Translations under genes and position numbers: made by a program | Assembly (NCBI GenBank): GCA_017311185.1 | Contig: JAESUZ010004128.1 | Span: forward strand, 930,001 to 994,000 | From: Proteles cristata cristata | Lineage: Eukaryota > Chordata > Mammalia > Carnivora > Hyaenidae | DNA: 64,000 bases | Direction: 5' to 3' | Part shown: positions 10,170 through 22,119 of the stretch, one piece after another | How positions within the stretch are numbered: the first letter of the stretch is position 1 | Layout: every line of letters starts with the position of its first letter | The notes under the pieces: model-generated | Database searches by the model: none | Seen by the model: the letters and a program-made list of their open reading frames with translations, nothing else | Told to the model about the DNA's origin: nothing

Positions 10170-13131
10170 CATGAAACCTACAGAGAACACAGTGACACCA
10201 AATCAATATCTTTCAATGAAACTCTGAATGTAAATGGACTAATGATCCAATCAAAAGACATAAGTATCAGAATAAGATAAAAAAAAAAAAACAAAACCAA
10301 GATCCATCTACATGCTGTCCACAAGAGATCCATTTTAGACCTGAACATACTTGTAGATTGAAAGTGAGGGTATGGAGAACCATCTCTCATGCTACTGGAA
10401 GTCAAAAGAAACCTGGAGTAGCCATACTTCCATCAGACAAACTAGATTTTAAGCTAAAGTCTGTAATGAAAGATGAAGAAGGGCATTATATCATACCAAG
10501 GGGTCTATCCATCAAGAAGAGGACAAATCACAACAAACAGCACAGAAATACACGCAATTATAAAAGAATACTGTGAAAAATTATATGCCAACCAACTGGA
10601 CAGCCTGGAAGAAATGGCCAAATTCCTAGACTCCCACACACTACCAAAGCTCAAATGGGAAGAAATAGAAAATTTGAATAGACCCCTAATCGTAAAGAAA
10701 TTGAATCAGTTATCAAAAATCTCCCAACAAATAGAAGTCTTGGACCAGGTAGCTTTCCTAGGGAATTCTCCCAGACATTTAAAACAGAGTTAATACCTAT
10801 CCTTATCAAGCTGTTCTAAAAAAAAAAAAAAAAAAGGAAGGAAATCTTCTAGACTAATTCTGTCAAGCCTTGATTCCCAAACCACACAAAGACCCCACTA
10901 AGAAGAGAATTACAGGCCAATATCCTTGATGAACATGGATGCAAAAATTCTCAACATGATACTAGCAAATGGAATTTGACAGAATATCAAAAGAATTATT
11001 CACCATGATCAACTGGAATTCATTCCTGGGGTGCAGGGCTGGTTCAGTAATCTCAAATGAGTCAATGTGATACATCACATTAATAGAAGAAAGAACAAGA
11101 ACCATATGATCCTGTCAATAGATGCAGAAAAAGCATCTGACAAAATACAGCATCCTTTCTTAATAAAAACCCTCAAGAAAGTCGGGATAGAAGGAATATA
11201 CCTTAACATCATAAAAGCCAAACATGAAGAGACCACAACTAATATCATCCTCACTGGGGAAAAACTTTCCCCTTATATCAGGAACACAGCAGGGATGCCC
11301 TCTCTTACTACTGTTGTTTAATATAGTGTTGGAGGTTCTAGCTTCAACAATCAGACAATGAAATGAAATAAAAGGTATCCAAACTGACAAAAAAGAAGTC
11401 AAACTTTTACTTTTCTTAGATGACATGATACTCTCCGTGGAAAACCCGAAAGACTCCACCAGAAAGCTGCTAGAACTGATACATGAATTCAGCAAAGTCA
11501 TAGGATACAAAATCAATGTACAGAAATCAGTTGCATTTTTATACAGCAATAATGAAGCAACAGAAATAGAATTCAAAAAGTTGATCCCATTTAAAAGTGT
11601 ATCAAGAACCATAAAATAACTAGAAATCAACCCAACCAAAGATGAAAAAAAATTTGTATGCTGAAAACTATAGAAAACTTAAGAAAGAAATTGAAGAAGA
11701 CACAAAGAATTGTAAAAACATTTCAAGCTCATGGGTTGGAAGAACAAATATTGTTAAAATGTCAACACTATCCAAGACAATCTATACTTCCAATGCAATC
11801 TGAATCAAAATTGTACTTAAATTTTTCTCAAAGCTAGCACAAACAATCCTAAAATTTGTATGGAACCACAAAAGACCCTGAATAATGAAAGTAATATTGA
11901 AGAAGAAAACCAAAGTGGGAGGCACCACAATCCCGGACTTTAGCCTCTACTACAAAGTGGTAATCAAGCCAGTATGATACTGGCACAAAAACAAGCACAT
12001 AGATCAATGGATAGAATATGGACCCAGAAATGGACCCACAAATGTACAGCCAACTAATCTTTGACAAAGCAGAAAAGAGTATTCAATGGAAAAAAGACAG
12101 TCTCTTTAGCATATGGTGCTGGGAGAACTGGACAGCACGATGCAGAAGAATGAAACTGGACCACTTTCTTACATCATACACAAAAATAAACTCAAAATGG
12201 ATGAAGGACCTGAATGTGAGACAGAAAACCATCAAAACCCTAGAGGAGAAAACAGGCAACAACCTCTTTGATGTCAGCCGCAGCAATTTCCTGCTTGACA
12301 CATCTCCAAAGGCAAGGGAATTAAAAGCAAAAATGAACTATTGGGACATCATCAAGATAAAAAGCTTTTCCACTGCAAAGAAAACAATCATGAAAACTAA
12401 AAGTCAACCTACAGAATGGGAGAATGCATTTGCAAATGACATATCAGATAAAGAGTTAGTATCAAAAATCTATAAAGAACTTACCAAACTCAACACTCAA
12501 AAACAAGTAATCCAGTGAAGAAATGGACAGAAGACATCAACAGACACTTCTCCAAAGAGGACATCCAGATGGCCAACAGACACATGAAATGATGCTCAGC
12601 ATCCCTCATCATCAGGGAAATACAAATCAAAACCACACTGAGATATCACCTCATGCCGGTCAGAGTGGCTAAAATGAACAACTTGGAAACAACAGATGGT
12701 AGCGAGGGTGTGGAGAAACGGGCACGCTCCTACACTGTTGATGGGAATGTAAACTGGTGCAGCCCCTCTGGAAAACAGTGTGGAGGTTCCTCAAAAAATT
12801 AAAAATAGAGCTACCCTATGACCCAGCAATAGCTTTACTAGGAATTTATCCAAAGGATAGAGGAGTACTGGTGTATGAGGGCACATATACCCCAATATTT
12901 ATAGCAGTGCTTTTGACAATAGCCAAATTATGGAAAGAGCACATATGTCCATCAGCTGATGAATGGATAAAGAAGAGGTGGTTTATATATAGAATGGAAT
13001 ACTACTTGGCAATGAGAGAGAATGAAATCCTGCCATTTGCAGCAACATGGATGAAAGTGGAGGGTATTACTCTAAGTAAAATAAGTCAGTCAGAGAAAGA
13101 TATCATATGTTTACACTCATGTGGATCTTGA
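10170..13131 (+). pseudogene. L1 ORF2 remnant with internal deletion
   Basis: Endonuclease N-terminal sequence (about 10200-10527, L-N-V-N-G-L near 10227) is followed directly by the region ahead of the reverse transcriptase (Y-A-N-Q-L-D-S-L-E-E, 10586-10615). Compared with the minus-strand L1, about 880 bases are absent between the H-Q-E-E and T-T-N segments. RT motifs are present (L-S-I-D-A-E-K-A near 11115), but the catalytic FADD box reads F-L-D-D (about 11412-11423). The C-terminal region continues to about 13131. Multiple stops are present; non-functional. Confidence 0.83.
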
Positions 13132-13568
13132 GAAACTTAGCAGAAGACCATGGGGGAGGGGAAGGGCAAAAATAGTTTCAAACAGAGAAGGAGGCAAACC
13201 ACAAAAGACTCTTAAATACAGAGAACAAACAGGGTTGATGGGGGGTAAGAAAGGGGGGACATGGGTGATGGGCATTGAGGAAGGCACTTGTTGGGATGAG
13301 CACTGGGTGTTGTATATAAGTGATGCATCACAGGAATCTACTCCCCAAACCAAGGGCACATTGTATATACACTATATTATCTAACTTGGCCATATATATA
13401 TGCATATATATATCATATATAAAAAGAGTATTATTAAACTTGCCATATTTCTTTGTATATATTATGGAATTTCTTTGCCCTTTATTTTAAATTTCTTTTG
13501 GTATTGAGAAACATTTTTATTTTTGTTCTATTGATTCTCTTTGTCCTTATTCTTTTTGATGCCTTTAG

Positions 13569-13808
13569 TTCCCTATTTTCTTTCTTTTATTTAAGTCTGT
13601 TTATTTATTTTGAGAGAAACAGAGACAATGCCGGTTGGGGAGGGGCAGAAAGAGAGGGAGAGAGAGAATACCTAGCAGGTTCTATGAGTTAGCACAGAGC
13701 CCGATGTGGGGTTCAAACTCACAAACCATGAGATCATGACTTGAGCTGAAACCAAGAGTTGGAAACTTAAATGACTGAGCCACCCAGGTGCCCCAAATTC
13801 CCTATTTT
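13569..13808 (-). mobile_element. CAN-SINE with 11-bp TSD
   Basis: Body 13580-13797. Flanks TTCCCTATTTT at 13569-13579 and 13798-13808. Confidence 0.92.
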
Positions 13809-14450
13809 CCTATTTAACCCTTAATTATCTGACTTGTTGGCTTATAATTACATATGTCAACTCCTAAGTGTTGCCTATGCAACAAACAAAGAACTTATTC
13901 TTTCTTTTTCACCTCTTGATGTTAGTTGAATTGTTTTTACTCTGTGAAAGCAGGTAACACATAAGACATAATAGCATGTTTCCCAACATATAGCAACATA
14001 TATTTCCCAACATATACCATGTTCTTCTTCTATCCTGATCCCTACTTTTGTTTGAAGTGTATATCTGTGTCTGTGGTTAAATAGATTAACTGCACACTGC
14101 CTTCTGTTAAGTCTTGTCCAATAATCCCTTGGTTGGGTGAAATTCATCTTTTATTGCATTGCTCAAAAAGGGCTATTGAGTGCAGAATCCTCTGTCTCAT
14201 GCACGTTTGAAACTCTCTTTCTATAGCCTTGTTACTTGAAAGAGAGACTGAATATCTATTTTGAAAAACCTGATGTCAGATCAGTTCCCCTCCCCTGTAA
14301 CTTATTTCAGCTTCAGTCTGGAGGTGCTGAGAAATTTTTCGTTTTAAGTTTGAGCATATTTCTAAGGTCTGTCTCAGAGTTGACTGCCCCAAGTCAGTTT
14401 TCCTGCTATAGTCCGCCCTTTCAATATGTGATATGTTTTCTTTTATTTAT
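13809..14450. other. Unclassified sequence
   Basis: AT-rich. A local duplication of TTTCCCAACATATA occurs at about 13979 and 14004. No gene seen. Confidence 0.45.
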
Positions 14451-14684
14451 AGAAAGTTATGGGGCGCCTGGGTGGCTTAGTCGGTTAAGCGTCCGACTTT
14501 CGCTTGGGTCACGATCTCGCGGTTCGTGAGTTCGAGCCCCGCGTCCGGCTCTGTGCTGACTGCCAGCTCAGAGCCTGGAGCCTGTTTCAGTCTGTGACTC
14601 CCTCTCTCTGACCCTCCCCTGCTCACGCTGTCTCTCCCTCTCTCCTAGAAATAAATAAAACATTAAAAAAAAAAAGAAAGTTAT
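14451..14684 (+). mobile_element. Young-subfamily felid SINE, 10-bp TSD
   Basis: Body 14461-14674 carries the GCTGACTGCCAGCTCAG variant and the TCTCCTAGAAATAAAT tail junction. Flanks AGAAAGTTAT are perfect (14451-14460, 14675-14684). CpG sites are largely intact, which suggests youth. Confidence 0.95.
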
Positions 14685-14834
14685 TTGGGTTATAATTTTA
14701 CATGTTATAATTTGAAACATATTTTCTGTTCCGCTCTCTTGTTCATCTTCTACAGGGACTCTAATTAGGCATAACTTGTGTCTTCAATTTAAGCACTTTC
14801 TCTCTGACACATTTTACTTCTTATTCTGTCTACT

Positions 14835-14836
14835 TT

Positions 14837-14912
<76 letters not shown>
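14835..14912. repeat. (TTTC)n microsatellite
   Basis: About 19 uninterrupted TTTC units. Confidence 0.97.
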
Positions 14913-15037
14913 TTTTTGAATATGTTCCTGCTTATTTTTAGTGCCCTTTATTAAGTTTTTACCTACAATTAATCATTTCTGGCCACCTCATTTGGCCCTC
15001 ATAATTGGTAGGATTTTACCTTTCCCTTCTTTTTATG

Positions 15038-15102
15038 TACCCCAATGTTCATAGCAGCACTCTCCACAATAGCTAAAACATGGAAAGAGTCTAAGTGTCC
15101 TT
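15038..15102 (+). mobile_element. Isolated 65-bp patch of L1 ORF2
   Basis: ATGTACCCCAATGTTCATAG onward to TAAGTGTCC matches the ORF2 3' region seen at 8974-9038 and on the complement at 40.80-40.88 kb. Neither flank continues as L1, and no 3' UTR or A-tail follows. Confidence 0.8.
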
Positions 15103-15319
15103 CTGAATTCAATTAACTCTCATTACTTTTCTCTTTGCATTTTGCCCATTTTGACTCTTTCGAATTTCATATTCAAGCTGGTTTGCACATGCTCCAATTC
15201 TCGCATGGGAATAGTTAATTCAGGTTGGAGTAGATGTTATAGTTTTTTTTCTGATACTTTATTGTTTATTTGGGGAATGCATAGGTAGTTTCCATTGAAT
15301 GAATTATTTTAAAAATAAT

Positions 15320-15533
15320 TTTATGTTTTATTTATTTTTATTTATTTGTTTATTTATTTTGAGAGAGAGAGCAAGAACATGAGCAGGGGAGGGACAGAAA
15401 GAGAGGGAGAGAGAGAATATTAACCAGGCTCCATGCTGAAACCCAACACTTGGCTCTATCTCACAACTGCAAGGTCATGACTTGCAGATATCAACAGTCA
15501 GAAGCTCAATCCACGGAGCCACCCAGGTGCCCC
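15320..15533 (-). mobile_element. Older, diverged CAN-SINE
   Basis: T-rich tail, GA-rich region and GGAGCCACCCAGGTGCCCC head. The middle (B-box region) is strongly diverged and shortened. No TSD found. Confidence 0.8.
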
Positions 15534-15714
15534 TCTGTTTCAGGTCTGTAATTACTGTAAATATATATGATGCTTGCTTTCACCTCTCCATTTCTGATAA
15601 GGGTCTGGGTTGTCTAAGGGTGGTTTGTAAGATTTCTAGTTTAAGAACATTCTCTTTGTATCCATGTAGCAAAGTATGGTTTCTTTTTTTTTTATCACAA
15701 ACAATATTTTGTTG

Positions 15715-15868
15715 TTGTTTTTTTTATTGTATTTTAATAGTTTATTGTCAAGTTGGTTTCCATATAACTCCCAGTGCTCATCCCCACAAGTGCCCTCCTC
15801 CATGCCCATCACCCCCCTCCCCTCTTCCCCACCCCCATCAGTCCCCAGTGTGTTCTTTATTTAAGGGC
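15715..15868 (-). mobile_element. Short L1 3' UTR insertion
   Basis: TTTATTGTCAAGTTGGTTTC followed by CAGTGCTCATCCCCACAAGTG is the complement of the felid L1 3' terminus (compare 40440-40590). Only about 150 bases are present. Confidence 0.85.
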
Positions 15869-15983
15869 TTTTGGGGGAAGATTTAATGGTGGAAGGAACT
15901 GTGTGTTTTTTTACTAAAATTTTTTTCCTTGAGATATCCTATATTTCCCCTTGTTCTATAATGTCTCATTCCCATGCATGTTT

Positions 15984-16237
15984 AAGGATGTTTCTCCCTT
16001 TTGGGGCGCCTGGGTGGCTTAGTCGGTTAAGCGTCCGACTTTCGCTTGGGTCATGATCTCGCGGTTCGTGGGTTCGAGCCCCGCGTCGGGCTCTGTGCTG
16101 ACTGCCAGCTCAGGACCTGGAGCCTGTTTCAGCCTGTGACTCCCTCTCTCTCTGACCCTCCCCTGCTCACGCTGTCTCTCTCTCTCTCATAGAAATAAAT
16201 AAAAATATTAAAAAAAAAAAAGGATGTTTCTCCCTTT
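15984..16237 (+). mobile_element. Young-subfamily felid SINE, 18-bp TSD
   Basis: Body 16003-16219 has GACTGCCAGCTC and TCTCATAGAAATAAAT. Flanks AAGGATGTTTCTCCCTTT are perfect at 15984-16001 and 16220-16237. Confidence 0.96.
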
Positions 16238-16844
16238 CCTTTTTACATCCTGTCTAAACTTTTCCTCCCCCACAGTATCCCTTTCTCAAGAATTCCTTAT
16301 CAGGTCCCATGTGCACGTTGAAATCTTTCCTCTTTGGTGAGTTCTAACCTCTCAGACTTCTCCTTCAGCACATTCGCAATGCGGCTGGCCTCTGACTGGT
16401 GAGGATCTGGGATTGACCTTAGGCTTGTCTTAGACTTGCCTCTTAGTCTTTTCTTTTTCTTGCAGATGTCCTTGAACTACACTTGCTCTCTGAGTATGGG
16501 AGCGGGGCGGTGGCGGGGGGGGGGGGAGGAGATAAACTCCTGGATTTAGTGCTGATTTTTCTGCTTTCAGGCAATTTGAAATTTGGATGTTCTCTGTATT
16601 CTAGTTCAACTGAGGATGTGGGTTATAGTTTTACAGGTGTTTCTTGTTGTCATTGTGACTGCTGTTTTTCTAAATATATTGGGATATTCAAATTTACGAA
16701 CTTGCCGTTTCTTTGGCTACTATACCCTTTCCTTTTCAAATTAAAAAGTATTCATCAGTTCATAGCTTACAACATTCAAATATATGGGAATATAGCACCA
16801 CTGTTTTTCCTTTCCCTATAGGAGTTTACATAGAGTTTAGAGCT
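16238..16844. other. Unclassified sequence with a poly-G tract
   Basis: No gene recognised. A G-rich run at about 16502-16529 may form unusual structure or be a sequencing-difficult site. The open frame across it (16483-16821) is not similar to anything I recognise. Confidence 0.45.
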
Positions 16845-17250
16845 AGGATTTGCAAACATTTTCTTTTCTTTTCTTTTCTCTTTTAAGTTTATTTTTGAGA
16901 GAGACAGATACAGCATGAGTGGGGGAGGGGCAGAGAGAGCAGGAGAGAGAGAGAATCCCAAGCAGGCTTTGAACTGCCAGCACAGAGCCCAGTGTGGAGG
17001 CTCAAACTCATGTAACCGTAAGCTCATGACCTGAGCCGACACCAAGAGTTAGATGCCTAACGGACTGAGCCACTGAGGTGCTCTGGCAAACGTTTTCTAG
17101 AAAGAACCACATAATAAATATTTTTCACTTCACACATGATGTGTGACATTTCAAAACCTTTGCTGTGGTGTGAAAGAGGCCATAGAGTAGCATGGATCTG
17201 CAGATGTGTTAACTATAGATGGTGTTCACCAATCCACAGATACATGATGT
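16845..17250. mobile_element. Possible hAT/Charlie-type DNA transposon remnant, split by a SINE
   Basis: GCAAACGTTTTCTAGAAAG, then AATAAATATTTTTCACTT and GTGTGAAAGAGGCCATAGAG, resemble the MER-type hAT repeat that reads (TTTTCTGTAAAGGGCCAGAT...AAATATTTTAGGCTTTG...GAAAGCAGCCATAGAC). Family assignment is uncertain. Confidence 0.5.
16852..17098 (-). mobile_element. CAN-SINE with 13-bp TSD
   Basis: Body 16865-17085. Flanks GCAAACATTTTCT and GCAAACGTTTTCT differ at one base. Confidence 0.92.
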
Positions 17251-17416
17251 GTTCTACTAAAAATTTATTATATTAAGTTAATTCATTTGGGGGTGATTCA
17301 TTTATAGCAATAGATAACTGGTTATGGCCCATTAGAATAGATATACTCATAATATGTTTATATTTTCACAGTAAACTCTTGAACAAGATTCCTTTTGAAC
17401 TATGTGGATCCATTTA

Positions 17417-17665
17417 AACGTGGATTTATTTTATTTTATTTTTGATGTTTTTTATTTATTTTTGAGAGTCAGAGAGAGACAACACAAGCAGGGAAGGGTC
17501 AGAGAGAGAGGGAGATACAGAATCCGAAGACAGGCTCCAGACTCTGAGCTAGCTGTCAGCACAGAGCCCAATGCGGGGCTAGAACCCCTGAACTGTGAGA
17601 TCACGACCTGAGCCGAAGTCAGACGCTTAACTGACTGAGCCACCCAGGCGCTCCAATGTGGATTT
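17417..17665 (-). mobile_element. CAN-SINE with 11-bp TSD, intermediate subfamily
   Basis: Body 17428-17654. Contains CTGAGCTAGCTGTCAGCAC, a 4-nt longer form of the standard CTGAGCTGTCAGCAC. Flanks AACGTGGATTT and AATGTGGATTT. Confidence 0.92.
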
Positions 17666-18059
17666 TTTAGAAATAAATACACTACTGTAAATTTATTTTC
17701 TTTTCCTTATGTTTTTCTTAATAACATCATCCTTTCTCTAGATATTATAAGAATGTGGTTTCTAATACATATACAAAATGGGTGTTAATTGACTGTTTAT
17801 GTTATCAGTAAGACTTCCAAAGTTCTACACAGATTTTCAACTCTGCAGCGAATTGGTGCCTCTAACTCCTGCTTTGTTTAAGGGTAAACTATATATAACA
17901 CAGCAGGGTCAGTACTAGGAGAGGGAATGCCATTTACTCATCTTTTTCTATTCATTCATTTCTTGCTAGAGCTTTTTGTATATTGAAGTTTGGCTTTACA
18001 TTTTTTTAATAATAGTAAACAATCTCAAAAGATACAGAATTTAGACATTGAAAGAAAAT
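17666..18059. other. Unclassified sequence
   Basis: No gene or repeat recognised. Confidence 0.45.
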
Positions 18060-18327
18060 AATTTTCTGTTTATTTTTTATTTTTTATTTTATTTTTTAAA
18101 AATGTTTTTATTTATTTCTAGGAGAGAGAGAGAGACAGCGTGAGCAGGGGAGGGTCAGAGAGAGAGGGAATCACAGACTCTGAAACAGGCTCCAGGCTCT
18201 GAGCTGGCAGTCAGCACAGAGCCCGACGTGGGGCTCGAACCCACAAACCACGAGATCATGACCCAAGCGAAAGTAGGACGCTTAACCGACTAAGCCACCC
18301 AGGCGCCCCAATTTTCTGTTTATTTTT
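18060..18327 (-). mobile_element. Young-subfamily felid SINE, 18-bp TSD
   Basis: Body 18078-18309 includes ATTTCTAGGAGAGAGAG and GCTGGCAGTCAGCAC. Flanks AATTTTCTGTTTATTTTT are perfect at 18060-18077 and 18310-18327. Confidence 0.95.
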
Positions 18328-19170
18328 AAGTTGAATAATGTATTATTCCAATAAAATATTTGCACAAATTTTAGTTATGTCTGTGGTCGTATTTACTTTG
18401 CATGACTTTCTGAAACTATCATAGAAATGTCAGTGTTGAAGGGAACTAAAGGGATCTTCTAGGTCAATAATGATTAATATTTTCTTAGTTCATTTGACAG
18501 GTTAATGAATTTCTCTCTCCAGAAAGAAGACACAAAAGAAATTATGTGTACACACCCGAGGGAGGGGGTGGGTGGAGGAGTGGGGAGGTTTCAGAAGCCC
18601 TTTGAAGCTCATGTGTACACCATGGGTTCAATCACTGGTGCAATGATGACGAGTTCAGGGCTCCCTTTTATAGCTGGAAGCAACTTTCATGGGAAGGTAA
18701 GAGAGTAAACGGCTGTCCAAACAAGCAAAAATTCCATAATAGGTGATGAACTTGAACCAAATAGATTGTTGGTATTTGATCATTTGGGCTAAATTCTTCT
18801 TTGAGCCTGAACTAAACATAATTTTTTGAACTCTCTGCTGAACTTCAGTGGCATAGATAAAGTTAGAGAGCTACTTTAAGGTTCCTTTAATTCCCTTGGC
18901 AAAGAGCCAGCTCATAAAACAAAGTGATTCTTCATTCTCCTTGAAACACTTTCTCTGGCTTACAGTTTTCTTTCTGACAATTTCTTGGGCAGTACCTTCA
19001 TGAGCACATAGAGCACTACAAATGTGAATGTGGGTGAGAATCTATGCATGAAAATCCCAAATGATCCAAAGCATCGGTTATGGCCAGAGAGACAAAGTCA
19101 AGAGACCTTGGCACCATTCACGCATATTTTATCAGATGTTTAAATAGTCAAACCTGACATAATAAAATAT
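18328..19170. other. Unclassified sequence
   Basis: No recognisable repeat. A G-rich patch (18557-18590) is present. No gene seen. Confidence 0.45.
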
Positions 19171-19424
19171 CAAAGTTTTGTTATTTAAAAAAATTTTTAA
19201 GAGAGAGAGTTTATTTTTGAGAGAGAGAAAAGCAGACTCAAGCACAGGGAGGGGCGGAGAGAGAGGAAGACACAGAATCAGAAGCAGGTTCCAGGCCCCG
19301 AGCTGTCAGCACAGATGCCAACGGGGGGGGGGGCTTGAACCCACAAACTGTGAGATCATGACCTGAGCTGAAGTCAGTCACTTAACTGACTGAGCCATCC
19401 AGGAGCCCAAATTTTGTTATTTTA
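19171..19424 (-). mobile_element. CAN-SINE with imperfect TSD
   Basis: Body about 19188-19408, with a G homopolymer (19323-19334). Flanks CAAAGTTTTGTTATTT and CAAATTTTGTTATTTT. Confidence 0.9.
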
Positions 19425-22014
19425 ATAAGGCATTTTACATTATGATCTTTGATAATATTACCTTGGATAACTTTTATGTTATATTTTATATTTTTGATAT
19501 ATTGAGGAAAGGGGAAGAGCCTGTAAAAATAGATATTTTCTTCTTGGAGGAGAAAAGAAAATCTGTGGATGATCATTTCCAGGGCCACAGCAGTGTTTCA
19601 CAGATTTAATGCAATTGTTCTCAAAGCTAGATTCACTTGGGAACATTTAGCAATATGTTCATACTCAGCCGTACACAGATCCAGCTCTAACTATGTACAA
19701 GACATTATGCTAAACTCTAAAGATAGAGGAACAAGGCCAAGAAGGTCTTTTCAGAACATCATATTCTAGATCAGAGGCCATAAAACTGGCACAAATTTGG
19801 CCAAAGATGAACATTATGTTAACCCATACAGAGTTGGACACTCAATTTTTAAATAAGTGGCAAATCATTTCACATTAAGCTAATGTATAGTTTTCAGCTT
19901 TAAAAAGTCAGAATATACAGCAAGTCTAAGCCCACATGACACATGACACCATCAGCTGGGTAGTGCTGCTCCTTTAGAAGGTACAGCCCCTACTTAATTC
20001 TACTTGGTTCACACGGTCTTGCTGTGTGTGGCGCTTTAGTCTGAGACATTTGGTTAAGTTGAAAGATGAAAGACTGTAGACCCGTCGGTAATTACACTGT
20101 ATGAGAAAGACTGTAATAGATGCATTACACAAAGCCATGGACTATGGTGTGTATGTGGGGGGGGTGAGGATACGGGGTGTTTTGGAGGAGTATTTCTAGA
20201 AGTATTTTATTGACATCTTATGTTAAGTAGCATTTGTTTATGAGATTGATTTCCTGGTCATCTACAAGGTCTTAAGAAGAAACCCTCATAGCAAACTATG
20301 GACTCAATCAAGCATGACTGAGGCAACTGTCCATTCATGTTGCCAATCTATAGTCCCTTTCACTGCCTACTGAGTACATACCATGCACCCCCTCTCATTT
20401 ACACACCGGATTTTGACTTCATCTTGGGGACTGAATTCAGTGCCATTCTCCTCTCTGGCCAAGTCTCTCTCCGGTTCTCATATCCATGGTCTTAGTTACT
20501 TACTTAGGTTCACTCTTTAAGGCAATGATTTTACCTGTTGGTACCATCTCAGAGTTCTACACATTTCTAATAGTGGACCCTTCAAGTCTGAAATACCTGC
20601 ACAACTAAAAAGAATAGAGTCCTAACCGTAAAATGCTCTTCATTATGACTAGTTCATATTTGGAAGCAGGTGCCCATTAAATTATGTAGCATAGATTTGG
20701 ATATTCATCTTGCTTTTGAGATAAGCCTTGGCTGAGTACTTGGCAAGCAAGATAGATGAATTGAGGACAAGAGAAAGGAAAGAGCTAGAATAACTAGAGT
20801 ACACAGTGCTCTAGGTTGCTCTGGGTCACCTGGGGCAAGGAGGACAGCAAGATGCATGTGACTATGCAGCTGTTATTGTGAGGGAGGGAGCATGTGGGAA
20901 GAAGGAATTCCCAGTTTCTACTGGAATGTCACTGACTTCGCTCAGCTCTACTTGCATTTAACAGAGGTGATCATCTGCACATTCGAGAACTACAGTGGCA
21001 TATGAGGTGTCTGCTAGCCAATACCTCCAAGTATATTTGTGTCCCCCCAAAAACGCAGATAATTAACCCTGAGGCTTCAATCCAGAAGCATCCCTCAATG
21101 ACATGATGTTCATGATTATGGAATGGGATATTGATGTTTTACATGAAATATAAAAGGCCCAAGGGAAAGAAAAGCCAAAGCATTTTCTTATTTTCCTTTG
21201 ATATCAACCAGAGTAGGCAAAACAAACAAATATCAGAAATAATGATGTATACTGCTTATATTTATTTTGATTAATGAAGCTTGAGCTTCGCCTCAAAAAC
21301 CTGAGCATTCTAGACTGATTGTCTATACTGATAGAAATCATTATATTATTGCTTGACCCTTCATGTCATCATGCCTGGTTGAAAAAAGCCACATCACAAA
21401 CAGTTACGCATGTAATCCCATTTCTCTTTTCTTTGTGATTTAGTACCTTTCAGCAATTAGTCTATTTTATACCACCATTATAAAGAAAAAAGTTACAGTC
21501 AGAGAAAGGACAGTACTTAATTTCCTGCATAGGCAGCTGGTATTAAATGCCAAGGATGCAGGGCCCTGCAGGACAGCTTTAGACTTGAAATTTATTATCT
21601 TTATCAATTTATCAGTTACCTGGAAAAAGTGGTATGTTACGTCCTAATTCTAAAATTACAATTGTAAAGGATAATCAATGAGCAAAGGAACAACCAAGTT
21701 CAGAGCACCTAAAATGCAAAAGTGGCAAAATTTTCTAGGTGTATCCTGAGGAAAAAAACATTTATACAGCATACAGAGGTGAGAATGAATTCTAGATCTC
21801 CACTGTTTTGAAAAGTTAAAGAAAACATATGAATTTACAATTTTATTCATTGTAAGGTCCCCAAATAATGATAAATAAATATAACTTTTCAGGAAGATGG
21901 GGAGGAAAACATCCTGAGATGCATATTCTTTCTACTGCCCATAATGTACCCAATGAATAATTGGGATGCTTTAGTTATCAGTCCTGAATTCCATCTTTAA
22001 AAGTAATTACTCTT
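19425..22014. other. Mostly unique sequence, no gene seen
   Basis: 2.6 kb almost free of young repeats. A stretch at about 19765-19960 (AGAGGCCATAAAACTGGCAC and AAATCATTTCACATTAAG) may be an old hAT-like remnant, but I am not sure. No exon with splice signals and coding character was recognised. Confidence 0.45.
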
Positions 22015-22119
22015 GGGGCCCTGGGCTCAGTTGGTAGAGCATGAGACTCTTGATCTTGGAGTCATGAGTTTGAGCCCCACCTTGTGGGTAGAGCTTACTT
22101 TAAAAAAAAAAAAAAAAAA
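22015..22119 (+). mobile_element. Short tRNA-derived SINE (104 bp)
   Basis: GGCTCAGTTGGTAGAGCATG and GTCATGAGTTTGAGCCCCAC preserve A-box-like and B-box-like parts, followed directly by CTTACTTT and an 18-base A run. It lacks the GA/CT-rich body of the other SINEs, so it is a different, shorter carnivore SINE type. Confidence 0.85.

Larger units (their letters stand above)
6981..13432 (+). mobile_element. L1 element, plus strand, nearly full length but internally deleted
   Basis: The element starts soon after a short TSD (AAGAGTATT at 6981-6989, repeated at 13424-13432). It has a GC-rich 5' UTR containing the AAGATGGC YY1-like motif (7017-7024), ORF1, ORF2 and a 3' UTR. The 5' UTR matches the complement of the L1 at 40.4-47.1 kb. 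Two SINEs (7714, 8123) and a truncated L1 (about 8754-9452) are nested in it, and about 0.9 kb of ORF2 is missing near 10528. Both ORFs carry stops and frameshifts, so it cannot move on its own. Confidence 0.88.

Noticed and set aside
22016..22088. Possible tRNA gene
   Set aside because: It has tRNA-like A and B boxes, but it ends in an A run with no acceptor stem pairing that I can see and matches a SINE pattern.
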